Positions 9,632-18,316 of a DNA stretch of 64,000 nucleotides are shown here, piece by piece. This DNA comes from Paracoccus sp. SCSIO 75233. GTDB taxonomy: Bacteria > Pseudomonadota > Alphaproteobacteria > Rhodobacterales > Rhodobacteraceae. The position numbers were made by a program, and so were the translations under genes. Every line of letters begins with the position of its first letter. Position 1 is the first letter of the stretch. The DNA is taken from NCBI RefSeq assembly GCF_027912675.1, contig NZ_CP115757.1, forward strand, positions 3,190,501-3,254,500, in the 5' to 3' direction. The notes beneath the pieces were generated by a model. It saw nothing but the letters and a program-made list of their open reading frames with translations. It was not told the DNA's origin and made no database searches.

Positions 9632-10558
9632 ATGAAAAAGGTTCTGTTTGCGACCACCGCGCTCGTCATGACCGCTGGCGTCGCCGCCGCTGACGTGACC
9701 ATTTCCGGTTACGGCCGTGCCGCAGTTGACTATCAGGACAACCGCGATCAGGAAGCCACCATCGAAACCCGCGTTCGTATGAACTTCGACGCTTCGACCA
9801 CCACCGACCAAGGCGTCGACTTCGGTGCTCGTATCCGTATGCAGTACGACGATGGCAGCTCGAACTCGACCCTGTCGCCGGCCTACATCTACGTCACCTC
9901 GGGCGGCTTCGAAGTGTCCGTCGGTAACGTCGGCACCGCTTACGACTCCGCTGGCCTGATCTACGAATCGGAAGTCGGCCTGATCTCGCGCTCCTTCGGC
10001 AACTCGATGGGCGACTTCTACGCCTTCGACACCAATGGCTACGGCGACGAAGAAAACCGCATGGGCTTCGCTGTCAAATACAGCGCTGGTGGCTTCACCG
10101 GTCGCCTGTCCTATGTCGACCCTGACCAGACCGTCAGCGGTGATCAGCAGGGCAAAGAGGAAGAGCTCAGCGTCGCCATCGACTACGAATGGAACGACCT
10201 GGCACTGTCCGCCGCTGCTGTTCAGAACGGCGCTGGCATTGACGGCAACGACCAGCAGTTCGTCGGCGCTTACTACACCATGGCCGGCACCTCGAACGGC
10301 GTTGGTCTGAACTGGGTCAACAACGGCGACGACGCTACCGGCGACACCATCGTTCTGTACGGTGACTACGAAGTTGCACCGATGACCACGCTGAGCGCCT
10401 ACATCGCCAACAACGACGGCGACATGGCCAAAGAAACCGACAACGCGTTCGGCGTTGGCGTGAAATACGACCTGGGCGGCGCGATCGTCGCTGGCTCGAT
10501 CGAGCGTGGCTACCAGGAAGAAATCCGCTCCGACATGGGCATCAAGTTCAACTTCTGA
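9632..10558 (+). CDS. Outer-membrane porin
   Basis: A 308-residue outer-membrane beta-barrel porin of the Rhodobacter/Paracoccus type. A Sec signal peptide (MKKVLFATTALVMTAGVAAA) is followed by alternating amphipathic strands starting DVTISGYGRAAVDYQ, and the chain ends KFNF with the terminal Phe needed for barrel assembly. I chose the ATG at 9632 for this signal peptide and the GAGGGAAA ribosome binding site; the open frame upstream to 9476 is non-coding. Codon use is strongly biased (for example TCG, GGC, AAC and GAC), as expected of an abundant protein. A strong terminator follows. A possible promoter is TTGCAA, 16 bp, TATGGC just upstream of 9575. Confidence 0.93.
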   Translation: MKKVLFATTALVMTAGVAAADVTISGYGRAAVDYQDNRDQEATIETRVRMNFDASTTTDQGVDFGARIRMQYDDGSSNSTLSPAYIYVTSGGFEVSVGNVGTAYDSAGLIYESEVGLISRSFGNSMGDFYAFDTNGYGDEENRMGFAVKYSAGGFTGRLSYVDPDQTVSGDQQGKEEELSVAIDYEWNDLALSAAAVQNGAGIDGNDQQFVGAYYTMAGTSNGVGLNWVNNGDDATGDTIVLYGDYEVAPMTTLSAYIANNDGDMAKETDNAFGVGVKYDLGGAIVAGSIERGYQEEIRSDMGIKFNF

Positions 10559-10581
10559 TCTGAAGTCGGACAATCTTCTGG

Positions 10582-10613
10582 AAGAGCGGGCCTTGCGCCC
10601 GCTCTTTTCTTTT
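10582..10613 (+). terminator. Rho-independent terminator after the porin gene
   Basis: A perfect 10-bp stem AAGAGCGGGC (10582-10591) and GCCCGCTCTT (10597-10606) closes a 5-base loop and runs into TTTTCTTTT. It sits 24 bp after the porin stop and just ahead of the next gene. Confidence 0.9.
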
Positions 10614-10627
10614 GGGAATTACCGTTC

Positions 10628-11290
10628 ATGGGTTTGGACGACATAAAGCGCCGCATTTATGCGGCAGAGGCGGCTGCGGGCCGGGCGAAAGGCTCGGTCG
10701 AGCTGATTGCGGTCAGCAAGGTGCAACCGGCAGAACGCGTCGAGGCAGTGCTTGCTGAGGGGCAGCGCATTTTTGGCGAGAATTATGTGCAGGAAGCGCA
10801 AGCCAAGTGGCCGGAATGGCGCTCGCGGTTCGATGGTGTGAAACTGCATATGATCGGGCCGCTGCAATCCAACAAGGCCAAGCTCGCGGTAGGCATGTTC
10901 GATGCCATCCATACGCTTGATCGAATGTCGCTGGCGCGGAAACTCGCCACCGCCATTGAGACGCTGGATCGCGCGGCGGACCTTTTCGTACAGGTGAATA
11001 CCGGGGACGAGCCGCAAAAAGCTGGCATCCTTCCCGAGGAGCTTTCAGGCTTTCTGGAGCAGGTCCGGGCGCTCAACCTGAAACCTCAGGGTCTGATGTG
11101 CATCCCCCCCGAATCGGAAGATCCCGTCCCGCATTTCCGCATGCTGAAAAAACTGGCGGAAGCTGAAGGGCTTGAAAAACTCTCGATGGGGATGAGCGCG
11201 GATTTCGAAACTGCCATCGCTGAAGGCGCGACCCATATCCGTGTCGGTAGCGCCATTTTTGGCGCACGGGATTATTCCGCCAAGCATTGA
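10628..11290 (+). CDS. YggS-family pyridoxal phosphate homeostasis protein
   Basis: A 220-residue single-domain TIM-barrel PLP-binding protein (YggS/PROSC/COG0325), implicated in vitamin B6 and amino acid homeostasis rather than a defined reaction. The PLP lysine is Lys31 in ELIAVSKVQP. The GENYVQEAQAKW, HMIGPLQSNKAK and LSMGMSADFETAI segments are standard for the family, and the C-terminal GATHIRVGSAIFG binds the phosphate. It converges on the L,D-transpeptidase gene with 3 bp between stop codons. Confidence 0.93.
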   Translation: MGLDDIKRRIYAAEAAAGRAKGSVELIAVSKVQPAERVEAVLAEGQRIFGENYVQEAQAKWPEWRSRFDGVKLHMIGPLQSNKAKLAVGMFDAIHTLDRMSLARKLATAIETLDRAADLFVQVNTGDEPQKAGILPEELSGFLEQVRALNLKPQGLMCIPPESEDPVPHFRMLKKLAEAEGLEKLSMGMSADFETAIAEGATHIRVGSAIFGARDYSAKH

Positions 11291-11293
11291 ACC

Positions 11294-11842
11294 TCAGATC
11301 CGGGTTTTTGGGCTGGCGCTGCGAATGCGTTGATATTTCGGGATTGAAGAGGGAATGATCAGCCGCGTTCCCGGCGGCGCATTTGCGGCAAGCCAGATCA
11401 GGTCGCACCGACTCATGGCGATACAGCCAGCTGTCACAAATCCGGGACGCCGCCATTGATGAAGAAAGATCGCAGAACCTCTGCCGGGTTTTGCATCCGG
11501 CCAGTTCCAGTTCGTCGTCAGGATGATGTCATAGAGCGGATCAGGCCGACGCAATACCTCATGGCTGGCAGCGAAAGGCTTGCAGACATGGGTGTTATAG
11601 TCATCATGACCGCTCTCGTCGCACCAAAGGTCATTGGGTCCGATGGCTCGCGCCCAGGCAGCAGGGCGTGGCAGCCGGTCGGGGCGATACCAGCACTCTG
11701 CAATCTGGTGGATGCCGGCTGGCGTCGCCCCGTCACCCTCGCGCTTTCTGTTGGTCACCCCGCCACGGCCGATGCTACATGGAATTATCCGGCCCAGAAC
11801 GCGCAACCCCTGCGGGGTCAGGACGATATCGCCCGGCTTCAC
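11294..11842 (-). CDS. L,D-transpeptidase (YkuD) family protein
   Basis: A 182-residue YkuD-domain protein expected to act on peptidoglycan. The catalytic region is FLHQWRRPGFVTAGCIAMS with His128 and nucleophile Cys140, close to the family H...S/T-x-G-C pattern with Ala in place of one small residue. Upstream, SIGRGGVTNRKREGDGATPAG is the usual substrate-groove strand with the DGATP turn. I see no obvious signal peptide, so export is unclear from this start. Its start overlaps the ribA stop by 4 bp, suggesting one transcript with ribA. Confidence 0.87.
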   Translation of the reverse strand: MKPGDIVLTPQGLRVLGRIIPCSIGRGGVTNRKREGDGATPAGIHQIAECWYRPDRLPRPAAWARAIGPNDLWCDESGHDDYNTHVCKPFAASHEVLRRPDPLYDIILTTNWNWPDAKPGRGSAIFLHQWRRPGFVTAGCIAMSRCDLIWLAANAPPGTRLIIPSSIPKYQRIRSASPKTRI

Positions 11843-12897
11843 AAGATATGCCCCGATTTGGCGGCCTTCGTCGCCAGATAGGCGCGGTTGAAACGGTTGG
11901 TCGGCAGAACCAGAGGCACCCGTTCCACCACCTCGATCCCGTGCGTGGCGAGCATCGTGACCTTGCGCGGGTTGTTGGTCATCAACCGGACCCGTGAAAA
12001 TCCCATTTCCCGCAGCAGCCCGGCACCGATGCGAAAATCGCGTTCGTCATCTTCAAAACCCAGTCGGTGATTGGCTTCAACGGTGTCGAACCCCTGATTT
12101 TGCAGCGCATAAGCCCGCATCTTGTTGGCCAGCCCGATCCCCCGCCCTTCCTGATTGAGGTAGAGCAGCACGCCCTCGCCAACTTCTCCCATCCGTGCCA
12201 ATGCGGTGTGAAGCTGCGGGCCGCAATCGCATTTCAGGCTGCCGAGAACATCGCCGGTGAAACAGGCCGAATGCAGCCGGACCAGTGGCGCGCTGTCACG
12301 GGGCGGATCACCGATCTCGACCGCGTAATGCTCAGCCGCGCCATCTTTGGGCCGGAAGATATGCAGCCGGGATCTCTCCGACGATTCCAGCGGCAACCTC
12401 GCTGCGGCGACAGGATACATGACCGATTCGGCGGCGAGCGTCTCAAGCAGGGGCGACGCACTCAGCCGCGCCAACTCTGCCGGGGCCTCGGCCCGGACCA
12501 TCACCACGGCGGGCAGAAGCTGGGCAGATTTCGCAAGTGCAATCGCGGCCATATGCGCCGTGGTATCGCCGCCGCGCAGCGGATGGAACGGGCCCTTCAT
12601 CGGCGTCATCAGATCGCTTGACGGATCGGCGACGGCCCGCAGCCAGCCGAGGTCCATCCCGGCAGGTGCCTCGATCCGCGCCAGATCGCCGTCATAGATC
12701 TGGATCTTCAGGGTCTCCGCCCGCCGTGCCGTGATCGCGACGACGATGCTGCCCATCTCGCGCAGCGCGGTCAGCCGCTCGGGCCGCAGGGTCTCGATGG
12801 CCGCCACCAGCCAGCCATCAATACCGACCGCGAGCCCCATGCGCAGATCGGCGCGGGCGCGGGAAATCCGTTCGGAAAGGGTCGGCAGCAGGCTCAT
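11839..12897 (-). CDS. ribA: GTP cyclohydrolase II with degenerate N-terminal domain
   Basis: A 352-residue protein catalysing the first step of riboflavin synthesis, GTP to 2,5-diamino-6-ribosylamino-pyrimidinone phosphate. The GTP cyclohydrolase II domain occupies about residues 170-350, with zinc ligands Cys212, Cys223 and Cys225 in ACFTGDVLGSLKCDCGPQLH, and the NQEGRGIGLANK loop. The N-terminal 165 residues resemble a degenerate RibB-like domain, an arrangement known in alphaproteobacteria. It is co-transcribed with the L,D-transpeptidase through a 4-bp overlap and divergent from the response regulator gene. Confidence 0.92.
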   Translation of the reverse strand: MSLLPTLSERISRARADLRMGLAVGIDGWLVAAIETLRPERLTALREMGSIVVAITARRAETLKIQIYDGDLARIEAPAGMDLGWLRAVADPSSDLMTPMKGPFHPLRGGDTTAHMAAIALAKSAQLLPAVVMVRAEAPAELARLSASPLLETLAAESVMYPVAAARLPLESSERSRLHIFRPKDGAAEHYAVEIGDPPRDSAPLVRLHSACFTGDVLGSLKCDCGPQLHTALARMGEVGEGVLLYLNQEGRGIGLANKMRAYALQNQGFDTVEANHRLGFEDDERDFRIGAGLLREMGFSRVRLMTNNPRKVTMLATHGIEVVERVPLVLPTNRFNRAYLATKAAKSGHIL

Positions 12898-13022
12898 CTT
12901 GAAACAAACTGAAACATTTCTCGCCCCCGTGACAACAGCACGTGAGGATTTCGCAACATCGCTGGACGCAGCGTCCTTCGCAAGTCAGCTTCATGCGTGA
13001 CAAAGCCAAAGGAGGCAAGAGT

Positions 13023-13709
13023 ATGGCCGGACTGAAAAAGATTCTGTTGGTAGATGACGAAGAGGACCTGCGCGAAGCGCTGGCCGAACAGATGGTCGCG
13101 ACCGAAGAATTCGACGTGTTCGAGGCAGGTACGGGCGCGGAAGCGGTCGAGAAATGCAAGGGCGCGATTTTCGATCTCGTCGTGCTGGATGTCGGCCTGC
13201 CCGACACCGATGGCCGCGAGCTGTGCAAGCGGCTGCGCAAGCAGGGCGTCAAATGCCCCATCGTCATGCTGACCGGGCATGATACCGACGCCGATACGAT
13301 CCTCGGCCTTGACAGCGGCGCGAATGATTACATTACCAAGCCGTTCAAATTCCCGGTGCTTCTGGCGCGCCTGCGGGCGCAGCTTCGGACCCATGAGCAA
13401 TCGGAAGATGCGATCTTCCAGCTTGGACCGTATACATTCAAACCCGCGATGAAGATGCTCATCGACGAGAAGGAGCGGAAGATCCGCCTGACGGAGAAAG
13501 AGACGAATATCCTCAAATATCTCTATCGCGCACAGGATGACGTCGTGGCCCGCGACGTGCTGCTGCATGAGGTCTGGGGTTATAACGCCGGTGTGACCAC
13601 GCACACGCTGGAAACCCATATCTACCGCCTGCGCCAGAAGATCGAGCCGGATCCCTCCAATGCGCGGCTTCTGGTCACCGAAAGCGGCGGATACCGGCTG
13701 GTCGCGTAA
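13023..13709 (+). CDS. OmpR/PhoB-family response regulator, orphan
   Basis: A 228-residue two-component response regulator. The receiver domain (residues 1 to about 120) has the acidic pair Asp11-Asp12, phospho-acceptor Asp56 in LVVLDVGLPD and Lys106 in YITKPFKF. A winged-helix DNA-binding domain follows, with RLTEKETNILKYLY and the recognition region THTLETHIYRLRQKI. I chose the ATG at 13023 because AGGAGG lies 8 bp upstream and the chain then starts with the receiver fold; the frame itself is open from 12942. No histidine kinase gene is adjacent. The alphaproteobacterial essential regulator CenR is one candidate, but I cannot confirm it. Confidence 0.92.
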   Translation: MAGLKKILLVDDEEDLREALAEQMVATEEFDVFEAGTGAEAVEKCKGAIFDLVVLDVGLPDTDGRELCKRLRKQGVKCPIVMLTGHDTDADTILGLDSGANDYITKPFKFPVLLARLRAQLRTHEQSEDAIFQLGPYTFKPAMKMLIDEKERKIRLTEKETNILKYLYRAQDDVVARDVLLHEVWGYNAGVTTHTLETHIYRLRQKIEPDPSNARLLVTESGGYRLVA

Positions 13710-13807
13710 GCGTGAGGGCGGGGCGGGAACCCGTCGCAGTCGACGGCGTTTTTACTCCGAAGCCCAGTGGTTCGGGGATACGGCCACGCCCTCAACGTCT
13801 CTGACAG

Positions 13808-13834
13808 CCCCGGCGAAAGCCGGGGTTCTTTTTT
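13808..13834 (+). terminator. Rho-independent terminator after the response regulator
   Basis: A 7-bp perfect stem CCCCGGC/GCCGGGG around a GAAA tetraloop (13815-13818), followed by TTCTTTTTT. It lies about 100 bp after the regulator stop and just before the convergent Hint-domain gene ends. Confidence 0.9.
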
Positions 13835-13865
13835 AACACGACTTGAAAACAATCAGCCTGACGGG

Positions 13866-15038
13866 TCAGGCGCGCTCTTTGGCTTTCACGGCGACAGGCG
13901 CATTCAGGTTGTCGCCAGGCAGGCTCAGATGCTGCACCAGTGCTTTACGATTCTTGAGATGCCGCGCAACCATCTGCCGACAGCGCGGGCCGCGGGCGAT
14001 TGTCGCCGCCGGGATGGCTGTATCCTGCAGATCAAGTTCGGGAAAAATCGTCCGGATTTCATCCAGCGCATCGCCGCTGAGCGTTTTAAGCGCTTCCTGC
14101 CCTAACAGCAGGGTTTCCGCCATAGCGCCATTTGCCGTGACAATCTGATGATCGTCGCACAGGAAATGCCAGTATTCGACAGGATGCTCGTCCTCAATCA
14201 CCGAGACGCCGTCCAGCGGCAGCAATTGTTTTGCTGAGACCAGAACGACATTCTCGCCAAAGACACGGTGAACGATCGTCGATGAAACCAGCATCCGATG
14301 CTGTGGCGAAACGATGAGATCGGTCGCAGGCACCCCCGACCCAAGCGCGTCCTTGCGGATCAGGATGGGACGTAGCTTTGGCTGCTTCGCCAGATCGGCA
14401 GATGTCAGACGACGGCGCCCGATCCAGCGGATTGGCTGCAAACCACTATGCAGCGTACGCACCAGATCACCTTTGCGCAGGGTTTCTACGGGGCGTTCTC
14501 CCGCGTCAGTCCCGATCAATGTGCCGCGGGTGAAGCAGACGACCTTCGTAAGGCTGACGTCATCGACGACGACATCTCTTTTGTCGGTAGCACTGACGTT
14601 GCCTGAGATGGTGATCCTGATCTTGGTAATGCCGGCAGGGATCGTGATTTGTCCCGCAGCGCTGGTGTCTGCTGCATAGGGCTTGCTTGGAGGATTATTA
14701 TTTGAATATTGCGTACCTGTCGTGTCTGAGCCGCTCCCCGAAAGCAGCACGACCGGAGGGGTCGTCGAACCGGCATCTGGGACAGTTATGATTTCATACG
14801 AAATATTGGCAGAGCCGCCGCTTACTTCGTTAACCGCCAATCCGTAAAGGAAGCTGAAATCGTAAGTCTTCCCTGGCTTGACCTCAATTTCCTGCCAGAT
14901 TGACCCACCACCAGTATTGCCGGCTATGTCAAAGACGGCAACCTTTGGGTTGTTATAGTAGCTCGTGTTTCCGTCGTAATTCCAGCCTGACAGAAGGCTG
15001 TTAAAATTTGGATTTACGACCAGATTGGGCGGCGGCAT
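13866..15038 (-). CDS. Hint-domain (Hint_2) protein, first of a tandem pair
   Basis: A 390-residue protein with two parts. Residues 1 to about 160 (NLVVNPNFNSLLSGWNYDGN onward, with GGGSIWQEIEVKPGKTYDFS) look like an extracellular beta-sandwich of the carbohydrate-binding type. From Cys168 (VCFTRGTLIGTDAGERPVET) a hedgehog/intein Hint domain follows, with SPQHRMLV (His247), YWHFLCDDHQIVTANG and a conserved tail ending ARHLKN. Hint domains can perform an N-S acyl shift at their first Cys, which could release or transfer the N-terminal part. I start at the ATG at 15038 because it aligns with the start of the neighbouring paralogue. No classical signal peptide is seen. Confidence 0.82.
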   Translation of the reverse strand: MPPPNLVVNPNFNSLLSGWNYDGNTSYYNNPKVAVFDIAGNTGGGSIWQEIEVKPGKTYDFSFLYGLAVNEVSGGSANISYEIITVPDAGSTTPPVVLLSGSGSDTTGTQYSNNNPPSKPYAADTSAAGQITIPAGITKIRITISGNVSATDKRDVVVDDVSLTKVVCFTRGTLIGTDAGERPVETLRKGDLVRTLHSGLQPIRWIGRRRLTSADLAKQPKLRPILIRKDALGSGVPATDLIVSPQHRMLVSSTIVHRVFGENVVLVSAKQLLPLDGVSVIEDEHPVEYWHFLCDDHQIVTANGAMAETLLLGQEALKTLSGDALDEIRTIFPELDLQDTAIPAATIARGPRCRQMVARHLKNRKALVQHLSLPGDNLNAPVAVKAKERA

Positions 15039-15388
15039 CGTTACTATACCTACTAACCAAAGCGATCCGAAGATCGTTACGCGAACAACGGGGAATGCGG
15101 GCCGGTGCTTGGCCTTCTGCCGCAATCTCCAAGCGCCGGAACTTTACAAATTTAGGGGTTTTGAGTCCATAAAATAAGGCGATTATCCCGTCTCGACACC
15201 TCAAGACGGAAGATGGGAGCTATTTTCTTTGATTATCAGAAGGATATGTGGCGGGTGATCTTGGAGCCCACGACTGCCGTGCATCAAATGGATACGCTGC
15301 ACCTGGTATTTGGCTAGCCCAATGGTCGGGTTCGGACCCAACCTGTCAAAAAACCCCGGCCTAAGCCGGGGTTTCGGATCGGGCCGGT
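15039..15388. other. Spacer between the two Hint genes
   Basis: This 350-bp stretch holds the terminator of the upstream Hint gene (15348-15371) and presumably the promoter of the downstream one. AT content rises between about 15120 and 15240, unlike the flanking genes. Short open frames here have no coding character that I recognise. Confidence 0.5.
15348..15371 (-). terminator. Rho-independent terminator of the second Hint gene
   Basis: Read on the minus strand: CCCCGGC, a TTAG loop, GCCGGGG and a run of six T (complement of 15348-15353). It begins 18 bp after the stop codon of the gene ending at 15389. Confidence 0.9.
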
Positions 15389-16552
15389 TCAGGCGATTTT
15401 CCTGAGCTCCGCTTTCACAGGCTGGTTCATATTGTCCCAACGAGTGCCGATCTGCGGTATCAGACATTTCTCATGTTTCAGATGCCGCGCAATCATCTTG
15501 CGGCAACGTCGGCCGTCTGCGATCTCTGCTGCGGGCACCGCGACGTCGTTTGAGGAATGCTCAGGGAAAATGGCGTTGATTTCTTCCAGCGACTCGCCGC
15601 TCATCGTTTTCAGCGCCTCTGGCCCCAGCAGCAGTGTCTCGGTCAGCGCACCATTGGCTTTGACGATCTGATGGTCGTCGCACAGAAAATGCCAGTACTC
15701 GACCGGCGCGTCATCCTCGACCACGGAAACACCATCGATCGGCAGAAGCTTGCAGGCAGGGACGAGAACCTGATTTTCGCCGAAAACCCGGTGAACGATC
15801 TCGGATGAAACCAGCATGCGATGCTGCGGCGAAACCACAAGATCGTTCCGGGGCGAACCCGGACCAAGCGCATCCTTCCGGATCAGGATCGGTCGCAGCT
15901 TGGGGTTCTTGCGAAGCGCCGCGCGGTTCAGCTTCTTATGACCAATCCAGCGGATCGGCTGCAGCCCGTTGCCGAGCGTTTTGACCAGATCGCCAGCCTG
16001 CAGGGTCTCGACAGCGCGCTCACCCGTATCGGTTTCGATCAGCGCGCCGCGGGAAAAACACACGACCGATCCAAATGCAACCTTGCCCAAGACGGCGTCT
16101 TGCCGGTTGGTGTCCATAGCACGGAGGTAAATTTTAACCCTGACCTTGGTAACGCCGGCGGGCATTGTAAAATTGTCGTGGATGAATACGTCGGCAGCCT
16201 GTCCAGTTGTGCCATTATAGCTTGGCCGGCTGTCGGACGCGGAACCAGTCTTATAGACCTCGGGTGGGGCCGAGGATCCGGGTTCCGGGACAGCGGTAAT
16301 CTCCCATTTTATACTGACGGGCATAGTCTCATTGGCCGCTAAAACGCTTGATAGCCCGAAAAAGCAGCTGAAACCGTAAAGCTTACCTGGTCTGACATCT
16401 ATGTCCTGCCAAACATATCCGCCGCCCGTTTTACTGCCCCCGTCGATGGTTACGGTGTTATAGCCCAAATTATGGGAGACATTTCCATCTGTCTGCCAGC
16501 CATTAAGTCCTTGATCGAACTCGGGATTCGTAATGAGATTATATACGGACAT
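15389..16552 (-). CDS. Hint-domain (Hint_2) protein, second of a tandem pair
   Basis: A 387-residue paralogue of the neighbouring gene with the same two-part build. The N-terminal beta-rich domain (residues 1 to about 158) begins with NLITNPEFDQGLNGWQTDGN and carries GGGYVWQDIDVRPGKLYGFS. The Hint domain begins at Cys165 (VCFSRGALIETDTGERAVET), with SPQHRMLVSS (His244), YWHFLCDDHQIVKANG and a C-terminal helical tail ending ARHLKHEKC. The Hint parts of the two genes are far more alike than the N-terminal parts, which suggests gene duplication followed by divergence of the carried domain. Function is unknown. The upstream region (16553 onward) is AT-rich. Confidence 0.82.
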   Translation of the reverse strand: MSVYNLITNPEFDQGLNGWQTDGNVSHNLGYNTVTIDGGSKTGGGYVWQDIDVRPGKLYGFSCFFGLSSVLAANETMPVSIKWEITAVPEPGSSAPPEVYKTGSASDSRPSYNGTTGQAADVFIHDNFTMPAGVTKVRVKIYLRAMDTNRQDAVLGKVAFGSVVCFSRGALIETDTGERAVETLQAGDLVKTLGNGLQPIRWIGHKKLNRAALRKNPKLRPILIRKDALGPGSPRNDLVVSPQHRMLVSSEIVHRVFGENQVLVPACKLLPIDGVSVVEDDAPVEYWHFLCDDHQIVKANGALTETLLLGPEALKTMSGESLEEINAIFPEHSSNDVAVPAAEIADGRRCRKMIARHLKHEKCLIPQIGTRWDNMNQPVKAELRKIA

Positions 16553-16871
16553 AATTTATTCAACCCGTCGTTAAAAATGAAATGAAAACAATGTCGTAGA
16601 CAAGTAAGTCTCGCCGGACAGAATATGGACCAGCATGAGGTGCTACAATATTGGATGCACTTACAGGGTTTCGCGGCGGATTTTAATGGTGAACGTTGCT
16701 TTCACCTGCGGAAACGCGGTCAATTTCCCGCTATCAGGGCCGTTCAGGCGAAGAAATTCGTGGCAAATTAGGTAAATCGACGCAGGCGTCTGTGCGCGCG
16801 CAGAACAGTCTGAATTCCTGATCCATGCGCCTGGTGCGGGCCGATGCAGATCAGCCCGCGCCGGGACCGGG
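16553..16871. other. Spacer between Hint gene and MFS gene
   Basis: This 319-bp spacer has an AT-rich start (about 16553-16620), likely the promoter of the Hint gene. Further along is an inverted repeat GGTGAA (16688-16693) and TTCACC (16701-16706) with a 7-base loop, flanked by weaker pairing. Near its end, GGACCGGG (16864-16871) pairs with CCCGGTCC (16883-16890) across the stop codon of the MFS gene, without a T run. No gene is recognisable. Confidence 0.45.
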
Positions 16872-18206
16872 TCAGCCGATGGCCCGGTCCTTTGTTTCTG
16901 TCTTCACCATCAGCAGCGCCAGCGCGCCAAGCACCAGAAGCGCTGCGAAGACGCCGATGGCGAAGGCGAAGCCCTTGGCGAAGGCGAAGGTCAGCAGCGA
17001 CGGCGCAAACAGCCCGCCCAGTCGCGCAACCGCCGAGGCCGTGCCCATGCCGGTGCCGCGCAGATTGGTCGGATAAAGCTCCGGCGTGAAGGCATACAAG
17101 GCCCCCCATGTTCCCAGCAGCGCAAAGCTCATCAGGATCAGCGAAAACGCGATCATGGCGGGGCTCAGCGACATGGTGAACAGGAAGCATCCGGCGGCGG
17201 AGGCGATCAGGAACCCCATCAGCGTGGCGCGCCGGCCCCATTTCTCCACCCCGTAAGCGGCCAGAGCGTAACCGGGGATCTGCGCCAATGCGAGGATCAC
17301 AAGGAAGCCATAGCCGCGCACCCAGCCCATGCCCTCACCGGCCAGCCAGCCCGGCACCCAGATGAACACCCCGTAATAGGAAAGCGAGACAAGAAACCAG
17401 ACCGCCATGATACCGATGGTCCGCGGCAGCAGGCTGTCCGACAGGATGGAGGTCGGCGCACCTTCCGGCGGCAGGGCAAGCGTCAGTTCCGTACCGCGCG
17501 GCAGCGTCTCGGCACCGTTGACGCTCAGCACGCGATTGACCACGCGCAATGCGTCCTCTTTGCGCCCGGTTTTCAGCAGATACATCGGCGATTCCGGCAC
17601 CCAAAGGCGCAGGAAAATGCCGATCAGCGCGGGCAGGGCGGCGACAAGGAAAATCCAACGCCACGGTGCCGCCGCACCATTTACGCTGGCAATCCACGCC
17701 GTCAGCGCGACGACAATGGTGCCGATGGCCCAGAACCCTTCCAGAAACACCAGCCAGCGCCCCCGGTTTTTCGGCGGCAGGAACTCCGCCATCATCGCAT
17801 AATCAACCGGCAGCGTGCCGCCGACCGCCACGCCGGTGAAGAAGCGCAGCGCGAGCAATATCGTGAAATCCCCCGCAAAGACGGAGGCGAGGCCGAAGAC
17901 CGCATCGGCGGCGACGGTCAGCAGCAGCACGTTCCGCCGCCCGATCCGGTCCGCCACGCGGCCAAAGACGAAGGCACCGACGAACATGCCAAGAAAGAAC
18001 AGCGTTCCGATCTGAAGCGCCACAGTACGTTCAATCCCGAATGTCGCGGCGACCGAGGGCGCGGCGAAGCCGACGGCGATCACCTGCATCGCATCTGCCG
18101 CCCAGACCAGCCCGAAAATTCCGAGAAGCCGTTTCTGGAAAGTTCCCGCGCCACCCCGTGCCAGCGCCTCGTCAATCGTCATTTTCATATTCTGTCCCCC
18201 GTTCAC
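16872..18206 (-). CDS. MFS transporter, putative metabolite:proton symporter
   Basis: A 444-residue major facilitator with about twelve transmembrane segments. The cytoplasmic loop after helix 2 reads FGRVADRIGRRNVLLL, and after helix 4 LAEFLPPKNRGRWLVFLEGFWAIG-type residues are seen. A long central loop (about residues 205-260) follows PESPMYLLKTGRKEDALR. This pattern matches the sugar-porter/NiaP-like and aromatic-acid symporter branch rather than drug exporters. Translation could start at the ATG at 18206 or 18188 (MKMTIDEALARGGAGTFQ), and the latter gives the more typical family N-terminus. It stands alone and is divergent from exonuclease III. Confidence 0.83.
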   Translation of the reverse strand: MNGGQNMKMTIDEALARGGAGTFQKRLLGIFGLVWAADAMQVIAVGFAAPSVAATFGIERTVALQIGTLFFLGMFVGAFVFGRVADRIGRRNVLLLTVAADAVFGLASVFAGDFTILLALRFFTGVAVGGTLPVDYAMMAEFLPPKNRGRWLVFLEGFWAIGTIVVALTAWIASVNGAAAPWRWIFLVAALPALIGIFLRLWVPESPMYLLKTGRKEDALRVVNRVLSVNGAETLPRGTELTLALPPEGAPTSILSDSLLPRTIGIMAVWFLVSLSYYGVFIWVPGWLAGEGMGWVRGYGFLVILALAQIPGYALAAYGVEKWGRRATLMGFLIASAAGCFLFTMSLSPAMIAFSLILMSFALLGTWGALYAFTPELYPTNLRGTGMGTASAVARLGGLFAPSLLTFAFAKGFAFAIGVFAALLVLGALALLMVKTETKDRAIG

Positions 18207-18316
18207 GGATGCGGTGTTGTAACTGCCTGAGTGCTATAGGCAAAGGTTTTAAAACGCCGCTCTCGACAGTCAGGGACGCTGTCGTTAGGGTCCGTGCGCT
18301 CACAGAAAGGCCGTCC

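Noticed and set aside
13808..13834. Similar CCCCGGC/GCCGGGG hairpins at 13808, 15354 and 53761 as a mobile repeat family
   Set aside because: Each is placed just after a gene end with a T run in the right orientation, so they are ordinary intrinsic terminators that share a favourable stem.
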